Origin: Acidobacteriota bacterium
Lineage (GTDB): Bacteria; Acidobacteriota; Terriglobia; Versatilivoradales; Versatilivoraceae
Assembly: GCA_003224725.1 (NCBI GenBank)
Contig: QHZQ01000068.1
Span: 1 to 33,206 of the forward strand
DNA length: 33,206 bases
Direction of reading: 5' to 3'
Shown piece after piece: positions 8,421-17,184 of the stretch. The notes beneath the pieces are model-generated. The model had not been told where the DNA came from, did no database searches, and saw only the letters and a program-made list of their open reading frames with translations. The first letter of the stretch is position 1; every line of letters begins with the position of its first letter. The translations under genes were made by a program, and so were the position numbers.

Positions 8421-8877
8421 CAGGTGACTATCAGGCTTTTCCCCTTAGCCCGTCGCGGGTGGGAGTTGGACATCTCTTACCGTATCTTGCGGCTGTTGTC
8501 TCTCTTCCATCTTGTCTGGGACTTAAAGACTCCTCCACGACACATAATCGAGGCTGCTATAAGGTTAGAATCTCTCTGCCTCATCTGATCGCTGCTCTCT
8601 TATCCCTCACCAACCTGCGCTATCCATCAGCTCTTCGCGGAGATTACAGGACTGGACTTGTCAAGGTTCATTGCCCCTGAACCTTCAGCGAAATTTTCAA
8701 TGCGTTGTATGAGCACAAGACTTTAATATTCGACTATCGCACTCGAGGGCATGGGGGCTATGAATTATCTGTAAGACCTCATTAGTACTTCTCTCTGCGT
8801 GTTGTTTAAAATGAAATTCCAACCTATAATTTGAGTGTTCCATTGAAGCTCATTAGCGCATTTCCGCATTTAATGTC
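8421..8877 (+). other. Gap before the DUF4159 gene (457 bases)
   Basis: No gene is supported; the short open frames here look like random sequence without a ribosome binding site or recognisable composition. The only element I can point to is a promoter-like pair at 8802-8830. Confidence 0.6.
8802..8830 (+). promoter_or_regulatory. Likely promoter of the DUF4159/VWA/caspase-like genes
   Basis: TTGTTT at 8802-8807 is followed by a 17-base spacer and a perfect TATAAT at 8825-8830. Transcription would start near 8837, giving a leader of about 40 bases before the ATG at 8878. The spacing and the perfect -10 box make this the best promoter match in the window. Confidence 0.5.
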
Positions 8878-9690
8878 ATGTCAAAAAAATGGTTCAGTTT
8901 ATCAGCCCTTATGATTCTCCTCGTCGTTCTAGCCAGCCTGGCACAAACGGATGATCGTTCGAAATCGCGATCCCGTCATGCTCCGTATCCCCGGTTCGAT
9001 TTCAAGGAAGATGGTACCTCTGAAATTACTCCTCCCAAAAACGAATACACGTTTGCCCGGTTGGTTTACAACGGAGGATGGGGATGGCGTTACGGGAGTT
9101 GGACGACGGACACTCCGAAAGCCGATATCAATTTGGCAGCAGGTATCAAGCGGCTGACCAATCTCGATGTCAGGGAAACTCCCTTTTATATACCGCTAAC
9201 CTCGAAAGAAATCTTTAAGTATCCCTTTCTCTATGCCGTTGAGGTGGGCTACCTGCAGCTCTCCCAAGAAGAGGCTGACATTCTCAGGGAGTATCTGCTG
9301 CGCGGCGGCTTCTTCGTGGTAGATGATTTTCATGGGACCTTGGAATGGGCCAATTTCGAGGAACAGATTCGCAAAGTGTTTCCAAGTTGCAAGATCGAAG
9401 AGGTGCCTGTTACCCATCCTGTCTTTCATTGCTTCTTTGACATTGAAAAATTGTTCCAAATTCCCGGCATACAGTTTCTCTATAGTGGCAATACATACGA
9501 AAAAGATGGTTATGTCCCCCATTTCCGGGGCATCTTTGACGAAAGCGGACGCCTTATGGTGATGATCAACTTCAACTCCGATCTGGGGGATGCCTGGGAA
9601 TGGGCTGACAGCCCCTATTATCCCGAAAGATATACCTCGACGGCTTATCGGCTGGCTATCAACTACATTATTTATTCAATGACGCACTGA
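8878..9690 (+). CDS. DUF4159 domain protein, exported or membrane-anchored
   Basis: This is a 270-residue protein with an N-terminal hydrophobic segment (residues 8-22) that reads as a signal peptide or anchor, so the rest is probably periplasmic. The body matches the DUF4159 pattern: FARLVYNGGWGWRYGSW near residue 60, YAVEVGYLQLSQEEADILREYLLRGGFFVVDDFHG near 118-152, PVTHPVFHCFFDI near 178-190 and the ending NYIIYSMTH. The central part resembles the glutamine-amidotransferase-like Rossmann fold, but no catalytic Cys-His-Glu set is visible, so it is probably a binding domain. DUF4159 genes are commonly found beside MoxR, DUF58 and VWA genes, as here. No strong ribosome binding site precedes the ATG. 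The biochemical function is unknown. Confidence 0.8.
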   Translation: MSKKWFSLSALMILLVVLASLAQTDDRSKSRSRHAPYPRFDFKEDGTSEITPPKNEYTFARLVYNGGWGWRYGSWTTDTPKADINLAAGIKRLTNLDVRETPFYIPLTSKEIFKYPFLYAVEVGYLQLSQEEADILREYLLRGGFFVVDDFHGTLEWANFEEQIRKVFPSCKIEEVPVTHPVFHCFFDIEKLFQIPGIQFLYSGNTYEKDGYVPHFRGIFDESGRLMVMINFNSDLGDAWEWADSPYYPERYTSTAYRLAINYIIYSMTH

Positions 9691-9710
9691 GCAAAATGAT
9701 GGAATGATGC

Positions 9711-9801
9711 AATAATGGAATTCTGGGTGCGAAGTAAGAGAGACTGATTCAAAAAATCTTCACCGAGACTCATCATTCTAATATTCCAGAATTCCATTAT
9801 T
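9711..9801. repeat. 91-base element with perfect 16-base terminal inverted repeats
   Basis: AATAATGGAATTCTGG at 9711-9726 is perfectly complementary to CCAGAATTCCATTATT at 9786-9801. The 59 bases between hold no gene. The right arm ends 3 bases before the ATG of the next gene, in the place where a ribosome binding site should be. It resembles a small non-autonomous palindromic repeat rather than a terminator. Confidence 0.75.
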
Positions 9802-9804
9802 CCC

Positions 9805-12093
9805 ATGGGTTCCTTCTTCCAACTTCTCTTCAAATATAAGGCGTTCCTCTTTCATAGAGGGACGATTGCTTTTGAAAGCTCTCTTTCGCCTTGGCTTATC
9901 TTACTTCTCTCGCTTGGGTGTGGCGCCTTCACCTACTTGCTTTATCGGCAGCGCCTCTCATCGCTGAATCCTCACCCTTCACCTCCTTGGAAGACGCTCT
10001 TGCTCGCTTTCCAGCGATCATTTGTCTTCGTGGTCCTGTTGATTATCCTGTTCCGTCCGGTGCTCCACGTCTCCACCGTTCTTCCTAGGGAAAATATTGC
10101 CGCCATACTAATTGATGATTCCAGAAGCATGACGATACAAGACCTGGGTCAACAGAGCCGAGTGGCGGCGGTGAAACATTTGCTGGATCCAAAGCAGGAA
10201 ACCTTTTTGGCAGATGTGGAGCGGAGATTTCAATGCCACCTTTTTAAATTCTCTCGCGACCTGCAAAAGTTGGACTCATTGGAGGGCCTACGGTCCGAGG
10301 GCACCGGAACCAGTCTGGAAGCCTCCCTTGAAGGTGTTCTAAAACAGTTTGGACCTGCGCCTTTGGCCACTGTGGTCGTCTTTACCGACGGAGCAGACAA
10401 TCTTTCGAAAAACCTGAAATCAGTTATTAGCCAATATCAATCAAGAAAGATAACCGTGAATGTTTGCGCTGTAGGACAAACCGAAATGGGAAAAGACATT
10501 GAGGTGGTTCAGGCCAGCGCCCCACGGAAAGTGCTACCGGAATCGATCACCACGGCTGTGGTTTCGCTGAGGAGTGCTGGCTATGCCGGAAAGAAGGTGG
10601 TTTTGGAGCTAAAAGAAGACGGCAAATTGGTAAGTTCCACGTGGGTGACGCTGGGCACCAAAGATGAATCCCAAATCGTGGAATTGAATCTCGCTTCCAA
10701 AGGGAAAGGCTTAAAATCTTACACAGTTTCACTCGCTCCTCAACCGGGCGAAATCATCACTCTCAACAACTCTCAAAATCTCCTCGTCGATGTCGAAGAT
10801 ACCAAACCCAAGATTCTTTACCTGGAAGGTACACCCCGCTGGGAATTTAAGTTCATTCGGCAAGCCCTTCAGCCTGACAAGAATCTCCAGCTTGTGACTC
10901 TATTGAGGACTTCAGGCAATAAGTTCTATCGCCAAGGCATAGAGAGCGAAGATAATCTGGCTTCCGGGTTTCCGGCTTCCAAGGAAGAGCTCTTTCAATA
11001 CCAGGGTTTGATTATCGGAAGTATTGAGGCTTCCTTTTTCACCTCCGAACAACTCAAGATTATCTCCGATTTTGTCAGCGAGCGCGGAGGCGGGTTTATG
11101 ATGCTGGGGGGAAGGAATTCGTTTGACGCTGGAAAATATGGAAGCACGCCGATCGCGGATCTCTTGCCCGTGATTTTAGGACAAAGAGAAGCAGGCAGCT
11201 CTTTTGTTACGGCGCCAGTAAAATTTCGGCTGACTTCCTACGGCAAGTCTCATCTCGTCACACGACTGGTGATCGACGAAGGCGAGAATGAAAAGAGATG
11301 GAAGTCTCTTCCTGAAATTGGCGAATTCAATTGGATTTCGTCAGCCAAACCAGGGGCCACCGTGCTTGCCCAGGGAGACCGTGGCTATTCCAATGCGATC
11401 CTATTAGCAACCCATCGTTATGGACGAGGACGAGCCATGGCCTTTATGGCTGTCAGCTCATGGCGTTGGCAAATGGAGATGCCACATGAAGATGACTCTC
11501 ACGAAATTTTCTGGCGCCAGGCTTTACGCTGGCTGGTGGGCTCCGCACCAGATGCAATAAGCTTAGACCTCGATCGAGGCGTTTTCCAAGAGGAAGATAC
11601 AGTCCCATTGAATGTGGAAGTGAACGATCCTTCTTTTACCAAGCTTAATGATGCTCAGGTCATCGCCAGCGTGACCTCACCTGACGGAAAAACAACCGAT
11701 GTGGACTTAAAATGGGTCGTAAGAAAAGATGGAATTTACTTCGGAGAGTTCAAGCCGTCAGCAAAAGGGACTTACAAAGTTAGCGTCAAGGCTTCACGGC
11801 AAGGTAAAGAAATCGGAAAGGCTGAACAATTTTTTCAGGTCACTGAATCCAATCTGGAGTTTTACAGTGCCGGTCAAAACAAGGACCTATTGAGCCGCCT
11901 GGCCTCGGAAACAGGCGGAAAGTACTATACCCTGGCGGACGCCAAAAACCTGCCGGAAGAAATAACTTACATGGAAACCCCTAACTCTATTCCACAAATT
12001 CTCCCACTCTGGGACATGCCCATCTTCTTGCTGGTTCTCTGTGTCTTCTTGATATCAGAGTGGGCCTTGCGCAAAAGGCAGGGGCTCGCCTGA
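9805..12093 (+). CDS. Membrane VWA protein with glutamine-amidotransferase-like domain
   Basis: This is a 762-residue inner-membrane protein. Two N-terminal helices (about residues 29-48 and 67-87) are followed by a VWA domain with an intact MIDAS motif DDSRS (D104, S106, S108) and VVVFTDGADN near 192-201. A Rossmann-like segment begins near residue 334 (PKILYLEGTPRWEFKFIRQAL) and contains LIIGSIEASFFTSEQL and the glycine turn RGGGFMMLGG (about 430-440), typical of class I GATase-like folds, with no evident catalytic cysteine. A beta-rich region (about 590-680) and a last membrane helix (about 733-752) complete it. The layout is that of large BatA-type proteins that partner MoxR ATPases. The start is ATG at 9805, right after a palindrome and without a visible ribosome binding site. 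Confidence 0.85.
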   Translation: MGSFFQLLFKYKAFLFHRGTIAFESSLSPWLILLLSLGCGAFTYLLYRQRLSSLNPHPSPPWKTLLLAFQRSFVFVVLLIILFRPVLHVSTVLPRENIAAILIDDSRSMTIQDLGQQSRVAAVKHLLDPKQETFLADVERRFQCHLFKFSRDLQKLDSLEGLRSEGTGTSLEASLEGVLKQFGPAPLATVVVFTDGADNLSKNLKSVISQYQSRKITVNVCAVGQTEMGKDIEVVQASAPRKVLPESITTAVVSLRSAGYAGKKVVLELKEDGKLVSSTWVTLGTKDESQIVELNLASKGKGLKSYTVSLAPQPGEIITLNNSQNLLVDVEDTKPKILYLEGTPRWEFKFIRQALQPDKNLQLVTLLRTSGNKFYRQGIESEDNLASGFPASKEELFQYQGLIIGSIEASFFTSEQLKIISDFVSERGGGFMMLGGRNSFDAGKYGSTPIADLLPVILGQREAGSSFVTAPVKFRLTSYGKSHLVTRLVIDEGENEKRWKSLPEIGEFNWISSAKPGATVLAQGDRGYSNAILLATHRYGRGRAMAFMAVSSWRWQMEMPHEDDSHEIFWRQALRWLVGSAPDAISLDLDRGVFQEEDTVPLNVEVNDPSFTKLNDAQVIASVTSPDGKTTDVDLKWVVRKDGIYFGEFKPSAKGTYKVSVKASRQGKEIGKAEQFFQVTESNLEFYSAGQNKDLLSRLASETGGKYYTLADAKNLPEEITYMETPNSIPQILPLWDMPIFLLVLCVFLISEWALRKRQGLA

Positions 12094-12312
12094 GCAATTG
12101 CGGATTGGCGATTGTCGATTGCGGATTGAAAGAAGCTGACTACCACAAAGCATCAGTAAGATCTCACGCAAAGCCGCAAAGTAAGGATTCATCGGGTGAG
12201 ATCTTGAAGGCAACATCCACATTGATTCAAGAAGCTTTCCTTTTCGCTCATAAGAGTCATTTCCCTTCGCGTCTTGGCGCCTTTGCGTGAGTCTTAGTTT
12301 GATTAGACCCCA
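12094..12312. repeat. Gap with GCGGATTG direct repeats and an imperfect inverted repeat
   Basis: Just after the VWA gene, GCGGATTG occurs twice within a GATTG-rich stretch (about 12099-12128). Further on, CTCACGCAAAGCCGCAAAG at 12163-12181 is an imperfect inverted copy of 12264-12291, whose complement reads CTCACGCAAAGGCGCCAAG and onward. These look like dispersed non-coding intergenic repeats. A short open frame across this gap (12060-12290) has no coding character. Confidence 0.6.
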
Positions 12313-13413
12313 GTGAAAAAAATGTTTGTATCGTCAATTAATAATTCGTCCCGGCCTCGACGGTCCCAACTTTTTGGAATTTCATCTGTTTGGCTTTCCT
12401 TTTGGAAATTTGTTTTTGTCTTTCACCAGATCTTTCTTGGCCTACTCGGGCCCACTTTGCTGATGGCTCAGACGGGGAGGCACGCTCTAATAGTCAGCAG
12501 TGTTTCAGGAGATGAAGAATCGAAGGAAAAGTTTTGGAAGTGGTCGAACCAAATGTATCAGACATTAAACCAGGAACTGAAATTCCCCAAAGAGAATCTC
12601 TTCTTGCTGAGCGAAGACCCGAACCAGGACAATTCCATTGTAACCGCCAAGGCGACCCGGAGTGAACTTTCTAAAGTCTTTGATCGACTGGCCTCACGGG
12701 CAGGGGTGGATGATGTGGTCTTCGTCTTTCTGTTAGGTCATGGTAGCTTCGATGGCAAGGAGTATAAATTCAACTTGGTGGGGCCTGACGTGTCGGGTTC
12801 CGAGCTTAAAGCCTTCCTGGACCGCTTTTCCAGTCAGAAAGTGGTTTTGGTCTGTGCCACTCCTTGTAGTGGGATCTTAACCAAGATCCTCAGCCATAAA
12901 AATCGGATCATCATCACTGCCACCAAGAATGAATTCGAAAATAACACCACTATTTTCGCTCAATTCTTTGTAGAGGCTTTTAAGAACAAGGCGGCCGATA
13001 CCAACAAGAACTCCGAGGTTTCCATTCTCGAAGCCTATTTATATGCCAGCCAAAAAGTGGACGCATGGTACAAAGAACGAAAGCTGCTGGCCACCGAACA
13101 TCCTCTTTTGGAGGACAACGGAGATGGGGCGGGGTCGAGCTCTCCTTCTCCTGCGAACGGCGAGGGATTGCTAGCCAGCAAGGTCTCCTTGGGAGAGGCT
13201 GTAGCAGCAGTTGCCCGGCGAGGAGGAGCTTCCTCCGTCAGTGCTGAGTTAAGTGCCCTCTATTCCAATAAACAAAAGATCGAAGCGGCACTTCAGGAAC
13301 TTAAGTATGAGAAGTCTTCTCTGTCCGATGCCAAGTACAATAAAAGTCTGGAAAGCTTATTGGTGCAATTGGCTCAAACCAACCAAAAGATAAAGAATTT
13401 AGAAAAAAAGTAA
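12313..13413 (+). CDS. Exported caspase/legumain-like (clan CD) protein
   Basis: This is a 366-residue protein with a hydrophobic N-terminal segment (about residues 29-53, ending LLMAQTG), so the body is probably periplasmic. From about residue 56 it shows a clan CD cysteine peptidase fold: HALIVSSVSGDE, a helix with KFWKWSNQMYQTLNQEL, VVFVFLLGHGSFDG with putative catalytic His143, and KVVLVCATPCSG with putative Cys185. The His-Cys spacing of 42 is close to that of caspases and legumain. The later segment IIITATKNEFENNTTIFAQFFVEAF also fits C13-like members. The C-terminal 60 residues are a Lys/Glu/Leu-rich helix likely to form a coiled coil. The start is GTG at 12313; an in-frame ATG at 12322 is the alternative. 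It follows the VWA gene in the same direction. Activity is inferred, not shown. Confidence 0.75.
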   Translation: MKKMFVSSINNSSRPRRSQLFGISSVWLSFWKFVFVFHQIFLGLLGPTLLMAQTGRHALIVSSVSGDEESKEKFWKWSNQMYQTLNQELKFPKENLFLLSEDPNQDNSIVTAKATRSELSKVFDRLASRAGVDDVVFVFLLGHGSFDGKEYKFNLVGPDVSGSELKAFLDRFSSQKVVLVCATPCSGILTKILSHKNRIIITATKNEFENNTTIFAQFFVEAFKNKAADTNKNSEVSILEAYLYASQKVDAWYKERKLLATEHPLLEDNGDGAGSSSPSPANGEGLLASKVSLGEAVAAVARRGGASSVSAELSALYSNKQKIEAALQELKYEKSSLSDAKYNKSLESLLVQLAQTNQKIKNLEKK

Positions 13414-13489
13414 GGCGGAGAGCCCAAGCCATGAGACGTTTCACCCGTCATTTGGAGCTGAAGGAGATCGAAGGGTTTTTGCGGAACCT

Positions 13490-13563
13490 CCATTCGTGCT
13501 CGTACTCATGCTCCTGCTCTTGCTTGGCTTTCTGCCGAGGGGTCGAGCACGAGCATAGCAAGA
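13490..13563. repeat. Trinucleotide-like GCTCGT repeat with hairpin potential between convergent genes
   Basis: This stretch alternates CTCGT/GCTC words, then returns as GAGCACGAGC. Pairs visible are GTGCTCG 13496-13502 with CGAGCAC 13544-13550, ATGCTC 13508-13513 with GAGCAT 13551-13556, and TCTTGCT 13518-13524 with AGCAAGA 13557-13563; not all can form together. It lies between the ends of two convergent genes and could slow transcription from either side, but no T run is present. The rest of the 13414-13677 gap shows no gene. Confidence 0.45.
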
Positions 13564-13677
13564 AGGGGTTTTCGCAACCGATCGTTTACAGTTTGGCGTT
13601 GCGTTTCGCAGCTTGATAAGGCCAGGTGTTATCCGCGATCGACCGTGTTCTTACCGATCCGGCTAAGGGAGCACCGC

Positions 13678-16600
13678 TTATGCAACAGGTGCACGGGCCA
13701 AAGTGTCTAGCTCGACGACCTGGGCACCGGCCTTGACGGCTAACTCTGCCAAACGCCTGTGATGGGTGAAGAAAAGCACTTGCGTTCGTTTAGCCAAATC
13801 GCCGATCACCTGCAGCGCTGCTGATGCGCGTGCATCGTCACTGTTGATGAGGATGTCATCAAAGATCACAGGGCAAGGTGCCACGGTTTCCACGTGGTGC
13901 TCGATGGCAGCCAGTCGCAATGAAAGATACAGTTGATCGCGAGTGCCGTCGCTCAACCCTTGGACTTCTACGTGTTCGCCGTTCTGTCGGATCGCGACCA
14001 GGACCGGCTTGTCATCATCTCCAAAATCGGTGGTTAGGCCGCGATATTCTTCGCTAGTGAGACTTGCAAACAGCTCGCTCGCGCGATTCAGAACGGGTCC
14101 CTGACGTTTCTGGCGAAACGATTCGATGGCTCGCTGAAGCACTTCCGACGCGAGTCGCAGCCGCAGATATTGCGCGACTGCCGGACGAATTCTCGCCAGC
14201 GCATCCTCAGCTTTCTGTGCCTGAAGCGCCGATTGCTCGCTCCCTTCGAGGAGCTCAAATTCCTGCAACAGCCTCCCATACTCGCTACCAGTCTTGAAAA
14301 CTTCATCTTGAAGAGACTTCTGACGTTCTTCACGCGCAGAGATTTCCGACTTGAGCACGTCCAATTCGTATACGGATGCTTCCTCCTCGATCTGTTTTAG
14401 ATCGGAAAGGGCGTTTCGCTCGATAAGCCCCGTCGCGATGCGATCATATTCCTCTTGCTTGTCTGCCTTTTGTTCGGCTTTGCTGATAATGATCTCTAGT
14501 TGTTGGTCGTCTTCACTCTGAGCAAGCTGTCGTAGCTTCTGCAAAGTGGCCGCCGCAGCTTGAGCCTTACCCCTGCAGCTTGCTATCAGTAGCTCGTCCG
14601 CTGCGTTCTGCGCTTCCAGGGTATTGCGTTCAGTTTCGGCTTTGCCGGTTTCCACATATCGCACGTGCAACTCTGCCGCTGCAGCTTGCGGAACAAGGCA
14701 AGCAAGAGCCGGGTCGATGATCCCGACAAGTCGAGAAGTATTTCTTTCAAACTCCTCGATGTTGTCGCCGATGCGTTTCACGCGATGCTGCAAGCGTTCG
14801 GCCTCCTTGAGGTGACCGAAGGCATTCTCGAGAACTGCAAGCGCCTGTGCCACCTGAGCGGGAGTGCTGCCTTCCTGCAGAAGCAGTGCATTCACGAACG
14901 GTGCCCATTTCCCCGACCAGTCCAATAGTTTGCTGTTGCATTCCTGGAGCTTCGCGCGTCGCTTTTCGAGCGCCAGCAACTGCTTTCGCCGACGAAGGTC
15001 AGCAATCAGTCGTCTTTCTTCCTCGACCTGTTTGGCAAAGGCTTGCGCGATCTTGAGCAATACGGCCAGCGAGTTGGCCCGACTCTCGGTCCGTGATCCC
15101 AGATCGGTCAAACAGCCGTTAATCTGAGCGGCTGCTGCTAGGGTGAGCTCCCGCAGCAGACGAAGATCGTTCTCTTTCTCCCGACGCTGTTCGAGCAGGT
15201 CGAGGATAGTTTGCCGTGACTGCATCCACTCTCTCATCTCAGCAGGTGATAGGGGCTCCGAGCCAAGTCCCCTCCAGGCAGAGGCCCAGCGCTTATGTAG
15301 TTCCGTTTCGACGATTTCCAATTCGGCGAGTTCGTGTTCCGTCGTGTGCTGTTCTGCATGCGCCGCCTCAATTTCCTTCAAGAGGCGGCCGTGAATGGCG
15401 ACATCCTTGGCGTGGATAAAGCGCAGGTCGGCAATCTCGTCGGAGCGGCGAAGGTGTTGGATGAAAGATTCAGGCAGAGGCGTCGATGAATTCGATTTTT
15501 TCTGTGCTTCTTCGCTCGTAAGAGTTTTGTCGAACGCTGATGCACGAATCAATTGCCACAGGTCATCACGTCGGCCTCGGATATCCGCTAGGTCACCCTC
15601 GCCTACTTTCCCGACCTTCACACTCAAGCGTTCAAACTCTGCTTCCGTCTTGCGAATCGTGTCCCGAACGTGGGAAAGTCGGGCGCTCAAATCGCGACGT
15701 TTGTTTTCGTTAATCTCCCAATCTCGGGCATATTCGTCAATGGTTGCTGGTAGGGGTAACTTGAGTGCTTCAAGCTTCTCTAGGCTTCCTGACCAGAGCC
15801 CCAAAGCGTCGAGCTCTCGGTTCACCTGGGTCGTGAAGCGTTTGATATCGGAGTTCAGTCGAACCATCGCATTATCCGCATCTCCCAACGATTTCGCTTG
15901 CTCGATGGTAGCGATGAGCAGCACGGGATCGGGCGGCTCAGGGTGGAGCGCCAGCTCGTCGTCGATCCTCTCCTCCTCTTGCTCGCGGGCACGTAGTTGT
16001 TCTTCGGCTTGCTCCAACGCCGTGGTAAGGCGTGCATGTTCTGTGATCAGGGACAGGATTTCCGCCTTGCGACTATATGTGCTCCTTAATTCCTCAGCAT
16101 CGGAAATCGGACGCTTGCGCCAGATTTCCTTCCATTCCACTTCAGCAAGTCGAATAGCCTCGTCGCGCTCGGCCACTCGCTTGGGCCTGTCGCTCACGCC
16201 GCGAATGTAATCGCTAATTCCAGCATTCAGTTCCTCAATCTCCTTGGCGTGTGATTTGAAGACAGTGCTGAGAGGAAGCGCCTGGATGCGTTCTTTTCGC
16301 TGTGCAATCTGTTCACTGAGTGCTTGGTTCTGGCTGCTTGAGCTTGCGAGCGCCGCCACTGCGTCATCGCGTATCCTGCGTGTGCCGGCCGGCAAAGCAG
16401 CGACAGAGTCGAAGGCAAGAAGCGCCGCTCGCAGATCCTGCAGTCGAGCTATATCCGGCTTATTCCCAGCTATTCGGCGCAGCTTTATTAATTGCTGCTG
16501 CAACGTTTGAGCTTCCCCCTTCAGTGTTTCGTGATTTTGCTTTGTCCGGTCGAGTTCTGCCTGTTTTTCTTTCACTGCTGCTGCGGAGATCGCGAGTCTT

Positions 16601-17184
16601 CGAGTCTCAGCCCGGGCATGCCTGTATTCTTCTAGCGCGATGCCAATCACCTTGGTGCGCGACTTGGGAGAAAACAGTTCCTTAGCTTCGTTGTCAATTG
16701 CTTCGAGCACTTTTCTAAGATCCAGCAGGCCAGCGGCCTGGAACAGTGCACTGCCAACGTCGCCCCTTCCACGCAGCAGTTGTTCGCCTCCTTCACGCAA
16801 ACGTTCATGATTCAATCCAAAAAATTGCTCAAATCGTTCTCGGTCCAGTTCTCGCAGGAAGGCGCGTAAGACCCCTTCCTGGATCTGGGACTCTTCGATG
16901 TTCAGAAGGGTTCCGCTTGTCCCCTTACGACGACGAAAGGAAAGGATCTGGTCACCGTTCGAAATGGTCGCTCCGATTCGCAGCTCGGACCCTTTACAGC
17001 TATGGACGTCCGGGGTCCTGGGCGGCACTCCGAAGAGGAGCGCAGAAATTCCTCTTAGGAGCGTTGACTTGCCGGCTTCATTGTCCCCATAAACCACGTG
17101 ATAATCCGGCTGTCTAGGCGGAAGCTCGATCTCGCGATTGGAAAAATGTCCGAAACGAATGACGTCGATCCGATCGATTCTCAT
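13678..17184 (-). CDS. SMC-like AAA ATPase, YhaN type
   Basis: This is a 1168-residue ATPase of the SbcC/Rad50-like group whose closest described relatives are YhaN-type proteins, proposed to act on DNA ends with a partner nuclease. The N-terminal half-site has the Walker A motif GDNEAGKST (residues 33-41) after MRIDRIDVIRFGHFSNREIELP. A coiled-coil-rich middle occupies about residues 180-1000. The C-terminal half-site has an LSDGTRDQLYLSLRLA signature (about 1080), Walker B VIFDDIL (about 1107) and the switch histidines FFTHHRRL. The Rad50-type CxxC zinc hook is not evident, as in YhaN. The ATG overlaps the stop of the upstream gene by 4 bases (17181-17184), so the two are coupled. By eye the codon use is richer in CG-ending codons than in the neighbours. 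Confidence 0.88.
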   Translation of the reverse strand: MRIDRIDVIRFGHFSNREIELPPRQPDYHVVYGDNEAGKSTLLRGISALLFGVPPRTPDVHSCKGSELRIGATISNGDQILSFRRRKGTSGTLLNIEESQIQEGVLRAFLRELDRERFEQFFGLNHERLREGGEQLLRGRGDVGSALFQAAGLLDLRKVLEAIDNEAKELFSPKSRTKVIGIALEEYRHARAETRRLAISAAAVKEKQAELDRTKQNHETLKGEAQTLQQQLIKLRRIAGNKPDIARLQDLRAALLAFDSVAALPAGTRRIRDDAVAALASSSSQNQALSEQIAQRKERIQALPLSTVFKSHAKEIEELNAGISDYIRGVSDRPKRVAERDEAIRLAEVEWKEIWRKRPISDAEELRSTYSRKAEILSLITEHARLTTALEQAEEQLRAREQEEERIDDELALHPEPPDPVLLIATIEQAKSLGDADNAMVRLNSDIKRFTTQVNRELDALGLWSGSLEKLEALKLPLPATIDEYARDWEINENKRRDLSARLSHVRDTIRKTEAEFERLSVKVGKVGEGDLADIRGRRDDLWQLIRASAFDKTLTSEEAQKKSNSSTPLPESFIQHLRRSDEIADLRFIHAKDVAIHGRLLKEIEAAHAEQHTTEHELAELEIVETELHKRWASAWRGLGSEPLSPAEMREWMQSRQTILDLLEQRREKENDLRLLRELTLAAAAQINGCLTDLGSRTESRANSLAVLLKIAQAFAKQVEEERRLIADLRRRKQLLALEKRRAKLQECNSKLLDWSGKWAPFVNALLLQEGSTPAQVAQALAVLENAFGHLKEAERLQHRVKRIGDNIEEFERNTSRLVGIIDPALACLVPQAAAAELHVRYVETGKAETERNTLEAQNAADELLIASCRGKAQAAAATLQKLRQLAQSEDDQQLEIIISKAEQKADKQEEYDRIATGLIERNALSDLKQIEEEASVYELDVLKSEISAREERQKSLQDEVFKTGSEYGRLLQEFELLEGSEQSALQAQKAEDALARIRPAVAQYLRLRLASEVLQRAIESFRQKRQGPVLNRASELFASLTSEEYRGLTTDFGDDDKPVLVAIRQNGEHVEVQGLSDGTRDQLYLSLRLAAIEHHVETVAPCPVIFDDILINSDDARASAALQVIGDLAKRTQVLFFTHHRRLAELAVKAGAQVVELDTLARAPVA

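Noticed and set aside
8417-8680. An 87-codon open frame after the radical SAM gene
   Set aside because: No ribosome binding site, no recognisable composition, overlaps the end of the previous gene.
15395-16210. A 271-codon open frame on the plus strand inside the SMC-like ATPase gene
   Set aside because: It is antisense to a clearly coding gene and its product is a Ser/Arg-rich string typical of a shadow frame; no ribosome binding site.
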